Assembly (NCBI GenBank): GCA_025345505.1 | Contig: JANVCC010000062.1 | Coordinates: 15,134,774-15,198,773 of the forward strand | Origin: Todiramphus chloris collaris | Taxonomy: Eukaryota; Chordata; Aves; Coraciiformes; Alcedinidae | DNA: 64,000 nucleotides | Reading direction: 5' to 3' | Shown: in pieces, positions 10,759 through 23,127 of the stretch | Position numbering within the stretch: position 1 is the first letter of the stretch | Layout of the letters: each line of letters opens with the position of its first letter | The notes under the pieces: model-generated | What the model was told of the DNA's origin: nothing | Databases searched by the model: none | The model's input: only the letters and a program-made list of their open reading frames with translations | Program-made: the position numbers and the translations under genes

Positions 10759-11772
10759 GCAGCCATCACAGTAGGTGGCAAGCTGAAATAAGTGGGACTA
10801 CAAGAAGACCTAGAGGTGCTCAAACCAAGAAGCCTTAGTGTCTCTAAAGGAAGGTAGAAAGTAAAAGGAAGGTCATGACTTGGGGTTGGGAGGAAAAAGC
10901 CTATCAGTTACCTTTGAATATATGGTGCAAGTTCTAAACAAACCTATATGGTTCTGATAAAAGTAGGCCTGTTTCTGTAGCATTGCTGCTGTTCTGCTCA
11001 ATGAAATATTAAATAATGGTAATTCTTTTGCTTCTTGCAATGCACAGGGACCTTATTTTCTAAAAGTACAACTTAATAGTCAGAAACATTGGCCAAGACT
11101 AACACTAAGGCAGAGCATGAAGCCATAAACATGCACAGATGTTACTATTTGAAAACATTAAAGAGGTACTGACGTTCCTGAGCACATCCCAAGTTGTGTT
11201 GATTTCAGCAGTAATGAGTCATAAGGGAAGACGATACTACTAAAATTACATGCCTGTGACACTTTTCTTTGCCACTTACATTTAGGAAAAAAACCAACAG
11301 CATCTTTAGAAAACACTTAATGGGGAGGAGAGCGCTCTGAAAGACTGCCATTACCAAGGGCTAAAATGAATAAATTTGCTTGCCTGTATTTATGCAGTTA
11401 AACAAATACAATGCTAATGCATTACATACTGCTCCTGATATCACGGACTGCTCAGGAAATCTAATTTCCAAGTATCTTTAAAAAGTTAGTACTGAAGGTT
11501 AAAGGAAGTTACCAAACTGATTATTCTAGGGAAAACTTTATTTAATGGAATTTGTGCAGGCTTATAAACACAACAAAGAAAGTGGGACTACTCACCCTTT
11601 CTATGCCAGTCCAGCTCCAATCACTGACTGCATTCAGGCTAATGAAGCATTCAGTTAGGTGAGCAAACACAATGATGGGGCCTTATATTTCAGAAGTCCC
11701 AGAACCTTTTCTGAGTTCAGTTTAGTAGCAGCTCAACCAAAACCAACATGTGTGAAAGGAAAAACTTCTCAC
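10759..11772. other. Non-coding DNA
   Basis: No gene or recognised repeat. Confidence 0.45.
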
Positions 11773-11945
11773 CTTCTTGCTCCATAGCATACTGTGGAGA
11801 TAGGCAGTTGCAAGTCTTACAACTTCTGTCAGCGTTCTCAGGAAATGTAGCGGTGGACTTTCTGGTAACTTGTACACCTTTTTTTTTAAATGAAGAATCT
11901 TGTTGGAAAACTCTGTTCCAGCTTGTCTTTCCAAAAACTTTAATG
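11773..11945 (-). CDS. Candidate internal exon, helical, basic
   Basis: A good minus-strand acceptor (AACAGCTTTTACAG) and donor (AAGAAG|GTGAGA) bracket 173 bp. The only useful frame is open for 57 codons and contains LERQAGTEFSNKILHLKKK followed by a hydrophobic helix (FLRTLTEVVRLATAYLH). It enters with two nucleotides of a split codon and ends in phase 0. This is compatible with the exon candidates at 18343-18513 or 21061-21123 upstream and 10585-10642 downstream. Two CpGs are present. Composition suggests a mostly alpha-helical soluble protein; no family is recognised. Confidence 0.35.
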
Positions 11946-14900
11946 CTGTAAAAGCTGTTAGTATTTTTGAAAATCAGAGCACTCGTGGAAGTCTGAGTTG
12001 AGCCCCAGACGCAATGAGGTACAGAAAGTTGTTGTGAAGATACAGACCCGTTGCATTTCTGTTGATAAATATATATTATGTTGTTAAGATTGTGATAGCT
12101 TTTAAGTATTTCTTCTGCCCTGAATTATCTCCAAACTCCTGGTATCAAGTAAGATATCAGGGAAATGAACAGTTATCTCAGAAATGCCAACAGGGGCATT
12201 CTGCTTATGAAATAAAGCTGCATCGCCTGACTTTTTATTCTTTATTTCCAATTAGGGGAAATTGTTGATTTTGTTGGATGACAATCACTAGCTTGTTCTT
12301 AAATTAAAAAAAAAAAATTAAAGAGGAAAATTAATAAATTGAGCTGCAGTTTTCAGATCTTGAAGCTTCCTCTGACTGCAATGTTTTTATATATAGGGTA
12401 AGTGCTCAAATACGAAAATGTTTGGCAAGAACCCATCTAGCCTTGACCCAGAACTTTGAGGTTGGATTTTACACCTATTTAACAGCTGGTCACTTAGCAT
12501 TGGCCTATTTTATGCAAATAGTCTTCCATTTAAATAACAGCTATTTCCACTTATTAGAGTAATTAAATTTCCTAAGGACAACCTAATAATACAGCTGCCC
12601 TATTATGCCATGGATGAATGTAGTAAAATACTTGTAATTATATTTTAAATATGTTACTGGCATTTAGCATTCTTTCACACCCACAGCTTGGTTATTAGCT
12701 CACAAAGTACAGAGATTCACGTCATATCTAGAGAACACACAGTGTAGGGCCCTGTTCTATCCAAGATCACTATATTGGTGCATTTTGTAATGCTCAGGTA
12801 GGTAAATAGAGATTTAATGAAGAAAAGTCGAAGCGACAATCATACATACATCTATAAGTATCCAGCAAAGGTGAATTACTAGAGTAATTACAATTATCAC
12901 AGAGAGTCCTTCTTCCATCTAAATTCTGAGCCTGGTTTTGCTGCAGACTGTGATACCACAGAAGAGGGGTGCACTCCCAAGAATCCACAAGGCCTCAAGT
13001 TCTCTTACCAGTAGGTGAAAACATCCTAGAAGTCTTTTATAACTAAGCCAGTTCCTATTGGAACCAGTAGGAAGAGGCTGTAAAGAGAATCAGTCTCTGT
13101 ACTGAAAGAGAGAACACAGACCAGATGTGAAAAGGGTAGCAGCTGAGCAGACAAAAAACCCCAACCCAAACAACAAGACAACAAAACCAAAACAAAGGGA
13201 GAGAGGTTTTGTAAACCAGATTCAAAAAGCAATAGGTCACGTGTGTCAATGCATTCAGTGTCACAGAGTTTCAAGTTAAGTTAAGGACACATGCAAGTTC
13301 CCACTTTGGTATCAAATGGCATCAAAATTCTCCCTTTTCTCTCACTCACCTGAAAATAAAGTATGCTTGATGAAATGTGCCCAACATCTAATCCATCCAT
13401 CTGAAGTTCTCCTTACTGTACATTCTGAGATAGCTCCTGCCCAGGCACCCAGCAGATAACTAACATGTCTGCTCTACCACAGCCACACCACCTCACAAAT
13501 GGTGCCTCAAGCACCATGCTGGGAAAGGACACGATCACAGGTGAAAAAACTGTCAATGGTCAGAAACAATATTGTCGTCTGCTTGGCACCTTAGAGGTTC
13601 TGGGTGATATTCACACTTTCAGAGCTTGTTGGCTTAATGATGTCTATTTGGACTCTAAATTGGGAGAATTGTGAATTTTCGGGTATTTTAACAAAAATGC
13701 ACTGTTCAGAGAAGGTAGCTAACAGTTATTTGGCTGTGTGTGCTAAAACCAGCAGGTACTAATATTTTGAATCTTTTACAATGATAATGGGGTTTGTTCT
13801 TCATAAGTCAAGAGAATCTTTTCTAAAAATTAATAACTGCATCCTGGGCCAGTCACTTTGCAAACTTGTATACAGATGCAATCCCAAATTCAAAGCACTT
13901 AGAATCAACGACAAGCAACATCAAATGAGAGGAAAAAGGAAGAAAATGCAGCTACCCTCTGCTGCCTTTTCCCTGAACATTATGAATTAATTATTTTCAT
14001 GAGACATTTAATTTGACGCCAGCTTTAGAAGGGATGTGCAAAGGGGAGCAGTTTCCTATGTAGCCTGTTTCAAGAAGGAGATGACCTTGTCAGGAATAGG
14101 AGAGGCACAAATATAGCACTCATCGAATTTGTTTTCATTAAAGAGGTTTAGAGAGTACTGATGATGCAGTAGAGGTAAAAGTGCTGTGGAAAAAAGTAAA
14201 GCTGTGGAAGAAATGCAACGATAATTAATAAATTGAATATATTTTAGTACGAAGGAAAGAGACAGGAAAAGGATTGAAAGGGTACAATGGCAATAGAGGT
14301 GATCTAGAGAGATGCATCAACGGGATAGTAAAGCTATCGGGAGGATTACCAAAATAGGTGGGTAGGAATCAAGATTGGTAGCTGCAGGAGATGGGTCAGA
14401 AATAAGTCACCAATACAAAAATGGTAGTGGATGTAGTGCATAACGAAAGCCCTTTAGGGACAGACAGAAAGCCCCTGACATTCACATTGTGAACAAAAAC
14501 ATACTGAAAGAGATGCTATAGAATTAAGCAGAGAGATGGGCATAAAATGAGAATGTTTCACCAAACCCTGCAAAAGATACTATTTTCAAATGAACGACTG
14601 AACTGAAAATGTCAGTGGTATGAAGAAAATAAAGGAGAGAAAAGAGTAGAAGTCACTCCAAGCAATTCCAAGATGTGGCTGGCTGAGAGGTGCTCCAGGA
14701 AAGTGCTGAGACAGAAAGCTGACTAGAAGTGACTCAAGGTGTAGTAATAGAAATGAACTAAATACTTCTGTTTGCAGAGACAATGAATTTAGGTTTCTGA
14801 AGAGATGGAGCTGTGAAAGTTACTGAAGGGAATCTTGCCTGCATGTTACAGCTTGAGGTATTGTGTCTAGCTAGATAATTATGTGGCCCACAGCACCTAT

Positions 14901-16299
14901 AAACTGCTTAATCAGATTGAATTGCTCTTTTTATAGGGTATGTTTCTATGGAAAACAGCATCACGTATTTAATTTCAAATCATTTACTTGTAGAAAAAGA
15001 TTCTGTGAACTCCTGTCACTTCACCTTGTAACAGCTCGCTCCACCATGCTTCTCTGCGTAGTTTCTACGTTTACCCACGTAGCACAGTTTTACTCGTTAC
15101 AAATAAAAAAGATTAGCACCAAGACGGTGTCTGGTGACAGAAGTTAACATGCAATATGAGAAAGAATGATTTATCTATCCTTCTTACAGCTGCTTACACA
15201 TTTGAACTATTTTGTGAGTGCTAGCTCCATGAGGAAATGCTGCAGTTGAGTTAAGTCCTTCCTCTCCCAATCCATCATTAGCAGGAAGGTAAATCCCTTT
15301 GACTCCAGAAGAAAACTCCAGAGCTAGACAGCCCCAGATATTTTTTTAAGATCCTGCTAGGGTAAGAACTGGAAAATCATGCAAGTCCAGTTTACAAAAT
15401 GGAGAGGGCACAACAGACCTAAAAAAAATTGCCCAGGCTGCTAAATCCAATTTACACTGATGCTGACCTTCCTCAGCTCAGGCTGTGTTTTCACACTGCT
15501 ACTACTTGGCTCCCATGGCCAGGTTCCTGCATTATCATCATCACCATCCTCATAGTTTTGAGCTGGTTCAACTCCCCAGGCCTGCTTACCACAGATCCAG
15601 GTGAACACTGGTGTTGATACAAAACACGCAGTTCTGTGCGGTGGGAAGGGGAAAAAGGACTACAAGCAGCTCTGACTTAGGCCAGCTTACTCTGTTTTGG
15701 AGCTCCTTCAATAGGAACAGACCAACAAGGAGATAGGTGCCACCATCGCCATAATCAAAACACCTGACACCATTTGCTAGCTTCAGATTTCATTCTTTGC
15801 AGTCCAGCAGACACATCATAATGCAGTAATCTCCTGCAAGCTCAGAATGAACGTCCGTTTTAAAATCTAAATACTATTTTGGAGCTTATAGCCTACTATT
15901 AGAAAAAGGATTGTGAAATGTGGCTTCCTTATCTCCCTCAAAAGTTTAATTGATTTTATGGAAATGAAGGATTGTACCTTGAGCACTCTGGCTGCAAGCT
16001 TTAGAGGTTTTCTTGAGAGAAGAAAAATGGTTAATACACTGTACTTACATGACTGTACAGCATTTGGCTTATTTCCACATTCTGAGCTAACACATTCTTG
16101 CTGATTTCTTGGAGTGAGGGGTGGGTAGTATTAAAGACAATACCTTAAATGGTATTTAAATGATTAAAGTTTATTTTTAAAATGATTAATTAGTTATTAG
16201 CTATAGCTGCTATAATATATTCTACATTTCTCTTCAGCTGTAAATGAGGAACGCCTGTCTAATGACAGGCTGTCTAATATGGGTTAGCCAGTATCTAAG
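11946..16299. other. Non-coding DNA, probable intron
   Basis: Includes an A/C-only tract at 13151-13196 and a 69-bp segment with good minus-strand splice sites at 13009-13077 that does not fit the phase of its neighbours. Frames at 13026-13274 and 14881-15147 are not recognised. No interspersed repeat is recognised. Confidence 0.4.
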
Positions 16300-17000
16300 T
16301 CTTAAGTATCTTTTTCAATGATCTGGAAGAAAATACAAAGAGATTGCTCCTAAAACTTGGAGAACATGCAAAAATTGGTGGAGTGGCAAGTAATAAGGTA
16401 AATGTTCTATAGAACGATCTGTCTCAGTTGGTTAGGTGGCTTCATTTGAGCAAGATAAATTTTAATAAGGACAAATGCAAAGTCATAAATCCAGGCACAG
16501 GAAATGCAGGTCATATTTATAGGATGGGACACTGAAAAAAAGTGATTCTGCAACTGTAGGTGTGTAAGAAACTGTTTGTGAACTCCCAGTGCAAAGCTGT
16601 TGCTAAATGAACTAAATTGATCCTTGGAAAAAAAAAAGGAATATTGAAAAGAAGTAGATGCTTTTCATTGTTTCCATATGCCAAAACTGATGTCACCACT
16701 GCTGAAACATTATGTTTCGTCTGGCATTTGCATTTTTAAAAGCACATTTAAAAATGGAAAATATTCAGAAGTCATTTAAAGCATAATTTAACACCTGAAA
16801 AATCTGTCTTAAGGCCAGAGAAGGTCAATCTGCTTAGTTTGATCAAGAGAATGATAAAAAATCCTTTATCTGCATTGAGGGAATCTAGAGTAAACCAGCA
16901 GAAAGCACAGAGGGAAATAATCTAAACTCTAAGCTGTTTAGAGGAGCATGCTTATGTTCTGCAGAAAGAATTCATAAAGAGAGATGGCAACTAAGGGCTG
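16300..17000 (+). mobile_element. Old, strongly diverged CR1/L3-like LINE fragment
   Basis: Phrases match the C-terminal reverse-transcriptase and 3' regions of old CR1 elements in the correct order: TTTTTCAATGATCTGGAAGA, an AAATTGGTGGAGTGG stretch, GGACAAATGCAAAGTC, then TTTGATCAAGAGAATG. Stops and indels are frequent, so no reading frame survives. Boundaries are approximate and the middle (about 16620-16800) is barely recognisable. Identity rests on remembered family patterns. Confidence 0.6.
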
Positions 17001-18342
17001 CTAAATAGTTTGAATACGCACCGGCAAGGAGGTGTTCTCCCTTGCTTTTTGTTACTAGTGCTCAATACAAAGGGTATCATTGCTCTTAAAATGAGAGATT
17101 GACAGGGTTAATTTCCAAGATACCAGGAAGGCAATCAATACCAGCACTAAGGAAGAAATGCTGCCTTAGTACCACTCATGTTCAGACCAGGCAGAAAAGG
17201 AACAAGTTTAGTCCCCATCTGCAGACATTATGAGGAATATGTTTTCTTTCACCACTCCTTCAAAAAGAAGGGACAAAGGAATCTGGATTAGCCAGTCAAA
17301 AGATTAAGACTGATTCAGATCTGAAAAGAGGCTGAAACAGTACATGGAGTACATGGGCCATGTCTTTTGGGGTTGTTGGTTTTGTTTTGGGTTTTTTTTT
17401 TAACAACAACACGATTGGAAATAAAGAAAAATCCAGGGAAAGTTGAAAGGACAATTCCTTCAGAACCACTTCACCAAATGCAGAACAGTATCTCTAAAGA
17501 AATCAATAAACATTGAATTGCGTGTTTGCTTGCAAACCAAGAACACTTACTGTGCTACTCCCAACAAACAAAGGCCTGAAGTATTCCATGGGATGGTTAC
17601 CAATATTTTTTTTAATCTTTAAAAGATTCTCTGTTAGAGAAAACAGTATGAAATACTAAGTTGCAGTAATGTATTTGAGATTATGCTGATTTTATTTTTT
17701 CAAATACATGTTACTGTTTATTGCAATAAATAATAATAATGTAGATAATTTCTGCAGGGAAATAAAAAAATATACAGAGAAGAAATCTGTAATTATGTAA
17801 AAAATAAAATGTGATATTTTTATGATAGCAGGTTCCATGATAAATGGTCAGCAGGAGGCAAATTGGAGGGAAGCGCAGGAGCCAAGAGAAAAATTATGGA
17901 GTTATTTAGATGTATGACGCACCATTTTCTTCCTAACTATGGACTACTGTGGTTGAAAATAAGGCTCTGATCAACATCCTTGTCCCTGAATTTAAAGCTT
18001 CATGGGTTTTCTCAAATACCGTCTTAGATTTACATCACAGGTGAATACAATTTTTCAAAATATGTCACGAAGAGGAATGCAAAACGTTCACCTTCAACCT
18101 TCACATTGTGGCAATTCCCGCCAAAACCAACACTACCTAATGCAACTGTAAATGCCACAGAGCTTTAACTTCTCTCTTGTCCCAAAGATCTCCAGATCCT
18201 GTTCCCTTATGTTCTTATGTAAATAAAAAAGTAATCCTATTTTCTCAAGACATCAATTTTTATGTCTTTCATGTTGATTTATAAAGTTGTAGTTTCCGTT
18301 TTATTCTGACAAACAGACTTCTGTATTCTCGCTGCAGCTGAC
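17001..18342. other. Non-coding DNA with T/G tract
   Basis: Holds a T/G-only tract at 17361-17401. No gene-like features. Confidence 0.5.
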
Positions 18343-18513
18343 CTCTGAAAGCACCACAGGAAGCAGAAAAGTTTGATACCATCACCGCAGGGTAACTTCT
18401 TGTTATTGAAACAAAGACTAGTCGAGCAGCAGGAGACTCTGTCAGAAATCTCTTAATTCTAATCATTGAAAAGACGACTTCATCAAAATAACCCTGGAGT
18501 TCCTGGACTGATT
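18343..18513 (-). CDS. Candidate internal exon
   Basis: 171 bp on the minus strand run from a moderate acceptor (CATTTTCAAG) to an acceptable donor (CAGAG|GTCAGC). The single open frame contains QELQGYFDEVVFSMIRIK and continues past the donor to TGA at about 18269. Several CpGs here stand out in a CpG-poor region. Entry phase (two nucleotides) fits the exon at 21061-21123 and exit phase fits 11773-11945. The donor is the weak point; a readthrough terminal exon is the alternative. Not recognised. Confidence 0.27.
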
Positions 18514-19990
18514 CTTGAAAATGACAATGTTGAAGTAGCAGTGTTTAGCCAGAAGAGGATTTCATTTCAAGCAGATGTGGTAAGCAGGGCCTTATTTTTA
18601 CTGGGATGTCTCTGAGAAATGACTCTTCAATTCTTTATGAATTCACCACACTGTTTTTACCTCCAAACTATTATTTTAAGCCAGATTAGACTCAAGCTAA
18701 CTGTGCTCCTGATTCCTACCAGCTATTAAATAATGAGGAATAACCTTGGAGTGCTGTCATTACACATACTGCTTCTCAGAATATGCTTGGAAGTGAGCTA
18801 GTTGGAAGGTACACAACATGTAGGATGAAAGCAAAAGCAGACTTCTGGGGAGACTCTAATTTAATTCCCCTTTCTCCCTCCTTACCGCTTCACAGAAAAT
18901 CACTTTTATTCATAAACATACACATACACACAAAGATCCTTAACTTCACAAGGACAACTAATAATACTCTGTGGCCACTGCAGAAAACTACGACAATGCC
19001 ATGATAGTAATGCAACCTTCTGCAAAGCTGCAGATCAATCCCAAAATGGTACTGGCTCTAGCAGCCACTTGGGAACTGGAAATCCCAGATTGACTCACAA
19101 CTGCAAATGTTAAAGGCTAAGAAACAAGAAGAAACCATAGGGTCATCTGCAAATATCTGAACATGCTGGAAAAAGAAAAGCAGTATGAAAATACTGCATA
19201 TCAAACAAAAAAATTACTGCTGAATATTAAATACTGTGCAGGTCACCTGGATCAAGTGGCTCCATTCCAAAAATAAAAATTAACAGGTAAGAGATGTTTC
19301 TCTTTCATTGCCAAAAACCTGCCTGCCTTGCCTCATTTATGGGATATGACTAGTAATAAGTGAAGAAATACATTTACATATAGAAAGAGCCATAAATTCC
19401 AAAGGAGTAAGTGAAAATCTCTCCTGCATATAGCATTGGTAACCTAGGTAGTAACAGAGATTTAAACACTGAATGAAAGATATCTGAAGGCACATGCCAT
19501 AGGATGCTGTCCGTTTTCTGCTCTCTAATGATTTATGTTTAGGGGAGCTCTAGGCCTTCAAAATGCTACATCACTTTTTCTTTGGTTATATCTGGGCATT
19601 TTGGAATCTCTGTGTCCCCTCCTGTTATCTCATCAGGAGATACTTTACTTTTCTATTTAACTTTCAAGTGCTGAACCACAGTTATCTACAGTCATCTGTC
19701 TCCAACTCTCCCTACCATAAACAACTGTTTTAAACAAGTACCAGACTGTAAACACCATATTTGGGAGTGGGGTGGTGTCAGTCTACAGATAGATATGTCT
19801 ACTGAAAATAAAATACGAGGTAACAAGCAGTACTGCAGGAAAACATCACGACAGAGCAGGTACTACACCACAGACACATCTGAGATAAAAGGGTGTTGGC
19901 AACAAGACAGAATTCAGAAAAGTGCAGCGTGGGAGAAATCTAATATCAAATATAATAGATATGGCTGACAAAGGGAGGAAAAGGCAAAGC

Positions 19991-20036
19991 AAAGGTTAAC
20001 TTTTTAAGGTTAACTTTAAACAAAGTTTAACTTTTC
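19991..20036. repeat. Triple GTTAAC-type short repeat
   Basis: AAGGTTAACTTT occurs exactly at 19992-20003 and 20006-20017 (14-bp spacing). A variant, AAAGTTTAACTTTT, follows at 20022-20035. The cores are near-palindromic and resemble HNF1 half sites. Confidence 0.6.
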
Positions 20037-20972
20037 AAAACAGAACCTCTGAAACTTTCCTAAGGGTCATTTGAGATGACATCACTAATCATGGGTGTGT
20101 ACAGTTGTTTCCATGTGTCAGCATATAGGTGTTTTTTACCTATGCCATAAGGATATGCAGAGTAGTCCTTCATACAGAAACAAGTTCAAGAGACATAAAA
20201 GATCTTTTATTCTGAAAGAACATGCACGCTTAGTACCTTATGACACTGGGACTTTGAATATTCAGAGCTGCAGAACAACCTTCCTTTCAGAACCCCAATA
20301 TTGACATACTGACCTTTTGCTCCATTTTTTTTAAGTCAGTTCCTCTGTTTATCTAAATACTCTAACAAATTACAGTTCTAAGGAGCATGAACTTGAGATT
20401 TACAATCAGTTCAACAAATGTTTAAGGTAACATTACTGTCAACACTCTGTGAATAGTATCAGAAGTCAGAAGAGCATATCATTAATACAGAAAACGCCCA
20501 CAATGACAGTCATTTAGCTACTTTAAATCTCCAAGCAGGAGACTTACTAAGCATTTTGTTAAAGGAAGTAGAAACCGTTAACTATAAATGGCTTGTTTAG
20601 CACAGCCAGGGATATGAAGGTATCTTAAAATCTAATTGTCAAACAATGTTTAAAGAAGAGACTGCCAGTCTAGCTCGTTTTGGTGAACCTGGTGCCTTAA
20701 GTAACTATTCTACCACACGCTGCAGAATCTGTCCTACCACACAAGGTGGAATATGTTTCTTTTTATTATCAGTTCTCTGAAAATCCAAATGTATCTATGA
20801 AGTCACAATAATTATTGACTCTTCTGAAAAAAACTTCCATTGCTTGCTCAGCTCTTCCTCTAGCTCAGCACAATTTTAAGACATCATTGTTGGGAGGCAT
20901 AATTTTAAGCACCAAATTAAGCCCATAAACCTCTCTTCAAATTTAACACTTCATTTTTATCCACGACTCGTA

Positions 20973-21034
20973 TAAAAAAACCTCAAACAAATAACAACAA
21001 ACAACAAAAAAACAAACTAAACCAACAAAAAAAA
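20973..21034. repeat. A/C-only low-complexity tract
   Basis: Composed almost entirely of A and C (AACAACAAACAACAAAAAAAC type words); the reverse-orientation counterpart of the T/G tracts. It lies directly downstream, on the minus strand, of the exon at 21061-21123. Confidence 0.8.
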
Positions 21035-21060
21035 GATGATTAAGACATCAGAAAGGTTAC

Positions 21061-21123
21061 CTCTTTTAAGATCATTTCTGTGAAAGTGGAACACTGATGC
21101 AGCAGAAAGGCCTCCATCTAGTT
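21061..21123 (-). CDS. Candidate internal exon with strong splice sites
   Basis: The minus strand has a long pyrimidine tract ending TCTCTCTTTCCTTTCCAG, then 63 bp, then AAAGAG|GTAACC. Two frames are closed by stops. The third is open, includes DGGLSAASVFHFHRNDLKR, and enters with two and leaves with one nucleotide of split codons. The entry phase matches the exit of 24738-24826. The acceptor is among the best in the window. Flanking DNA is non-coding. The product is unknown. Confidence 0.4.
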
Positions 21124-22958
21124 CTGGAAAGGAAAGAGAGAAAGGATTAAAATAACTTCTTTTCCTGCTCATCTGTTCCAGTTTTAAAGTTCTCTTTCCT
21201 CAGCACCTCTTTGCAGGTTCTATGCTGTATCTCAGGAGTGGGCCCACTGTCCAACTTACTGTCACCACTGGAATTTCAACCTCGATCTAAAATATCACTG
21301 GAGTACTACTTTGGCAGGAAAAACATTAAAAAGCACAGTAGTTATCAGTCATAGCCACTGATGATCTGTACAGCCTTATAAAACAGTGACATGACCTTAT
21401 GTATCAAAAAGCAACTTTTCTAGCACTGGCGTCTTATGTAAAATATTATACATCATTTGATAGCCAGTAGCACATTTTGTAGTCTGAGATGTCCAAATAG
21501 ATACCCTTTAAATTAATATACCGTTTTACCAGTCCTTTTAAGTCTTCTCTCCGTGTATTCTACATGTCACTTATTAAACCACCAACCAGGTGGATGCTCA
21601 GATGGTATAATACAGGAACTTGATTTGTCACGGATTTTCTCAGTCAACATCAGAAGCAAAAAGCATGAGAAACACCAATGTAGCTAGAGCACGTGACTTC
21701 ATTAAATAAGCAAGTTCTGCTTCCTAAAAGGTTGTGGGATATAAGCTGGCAGGAAATATTTCAGCCTTACATGCAAAAGAATAAGAGGCAGGGACTTGGC
21801 ATCCATACAGGTCAGCAGTGGATCTGTGGTGCACAGGGGACTGCGCTGTATCTTAAAAGCAATGTACTGGTTTTTCAAACTAAACACAGAAACCTACATC
21901 CCTAATAAGTGAATGGGTTGCCTAAAGCTTCAGCTTTTAAATCACCAGTTGGTGGCAAGAGAGAACATTTATAAATAAACATTTCTGGGGCAAACTAATA
22001 CTAAAATACACTAACAGATCACATTAACCTGCTACTGCATCTTCTTTCTGTGACTTCAACAGGATATGAACATAGCTGCTTATGATAACACCATAGCTGC
22101 TTATGATATCACGAGAAAACATCACTGAAAACAGAACCTCCTGGATTAAGTCCAGGGAGACTCAAGTTAGAAGTCAAGCAGAGCTTCCTAATCAGTAGAT
22201 TTTAAAATTTTTTTAAAAAAGCTACTTGGATTAATAAAAGAACGATTAATTTCACTCTCTTTTTCTAAACTGTTGTAATATCAGATAAATAGAGTTTAAT
22301 GAGTTCACCTTATGCTAAATTTATTTTTCTATTCAGCAGAGCAAACTGCTTTATAGTTCAGACTTCCACAATACTTGCAGTGGAGTTATCATGATCAAAA
22401 TATTCCTTTCAGTATATGAAACATGAAGACATGTACAGTATATTGCTTTGCTATGAAATTCTACCATAAATGAGGGTCATTTCTATATTCACATTCCTAA
22501 AATGAATGTTTCATTCCTTACAATAATTTTTTTTCCCCTTCTTTTCAGTGGAGGATTTTTCAAAAACAGATACATTGCTTTTGAAAATCACATATATCCT
22601 CATAAGACAGATAAAGTCATCTTATGTTGAATTGAAGTCAGGACCTACCAAATCTAATACATCTTTTGAATCAAATATATGATCTACTAAATCTTAGCAG
22701 TATTATGTATATTGAAAGCTAAACTAATGAATCACTAGATAAATGAGATAGCAAATGCATGACTATATAGTATTTATTAGAATGGATCAGTGATTCATTT
22801 CAGTTTCCAGAACTTAATACATCAACTTCTGAAGAATTCTTTAAAATCGCAGATATTTTGTGGAAAGGCAAAAGACACAGGCAAAAATAGACCGGAACAG
22901 GGCAATCTGTGTGTGATGATACTGTACCACCCTGGCAGTTGTGCTTGTCTCTTTGTTT
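21124..22958. other. Non-coding DNA
   Basis: Contains a two-copy tandem repeat at 22071-22112. No gene or interspersed repeat is recognised. Confidence 0.5.
22071..22112. repeat. 21-bp tandem duplication
   Basis: CATAGCTGCTTATGATA followed by ACAC (22071-22091) is repeated with one mismatch at 22092-22112. Confidence 0.9.
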
Positions 22959-23127
22959 GGTTTGTTTTTTTTTTTTTTTTGGGGGGGGGGGGGGAATTTT
23001 TTTTTTGGGTTTTTAAAAAAAAAGCAGCTATTCCACTATTAGTCAGACCCAGGCATTTGTTTGAGATTTTACGTTTAACAGGTAAAAACACAGGAGGAAA
23101 AAAAAAAAAAAGAAAAAAGAAAAAATA
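22959..23127. repeat. Homopolymer cluster T16-G14-T10 and A-rich tail
   Basis: A T run (22965-22980) abuts 14 consecutive Gs (22981-22994), then T10 and A9. An A-rich segment with single Gs follows near 23099-23127. It could fold as intermolecular G-quadruplex and is a likely sequencing trouble spot. Overlapping open frames (22790-23128 + and 22822-23205 -) are artefacts of low complexity. Confidence 0.85.

Larger units (their letters stand above)
18514..21060. other. Non-coding DNA with short repeat cluster
   Basis: Includes the GTTAAC cluster at 19991-20036 and an A/C-only tract at 20973-21034. No gene is seen. Confidence 0.5.

Noticed and set aside
13009-13077. 69-bp minus-strand exon-like segment with a GTAAGA donor
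   Set aside because: Phase 0 on both sides cannot be placed between its neighbours, so it is likely a chance pair of splice-like sites. It shows how often such pairs arise here.
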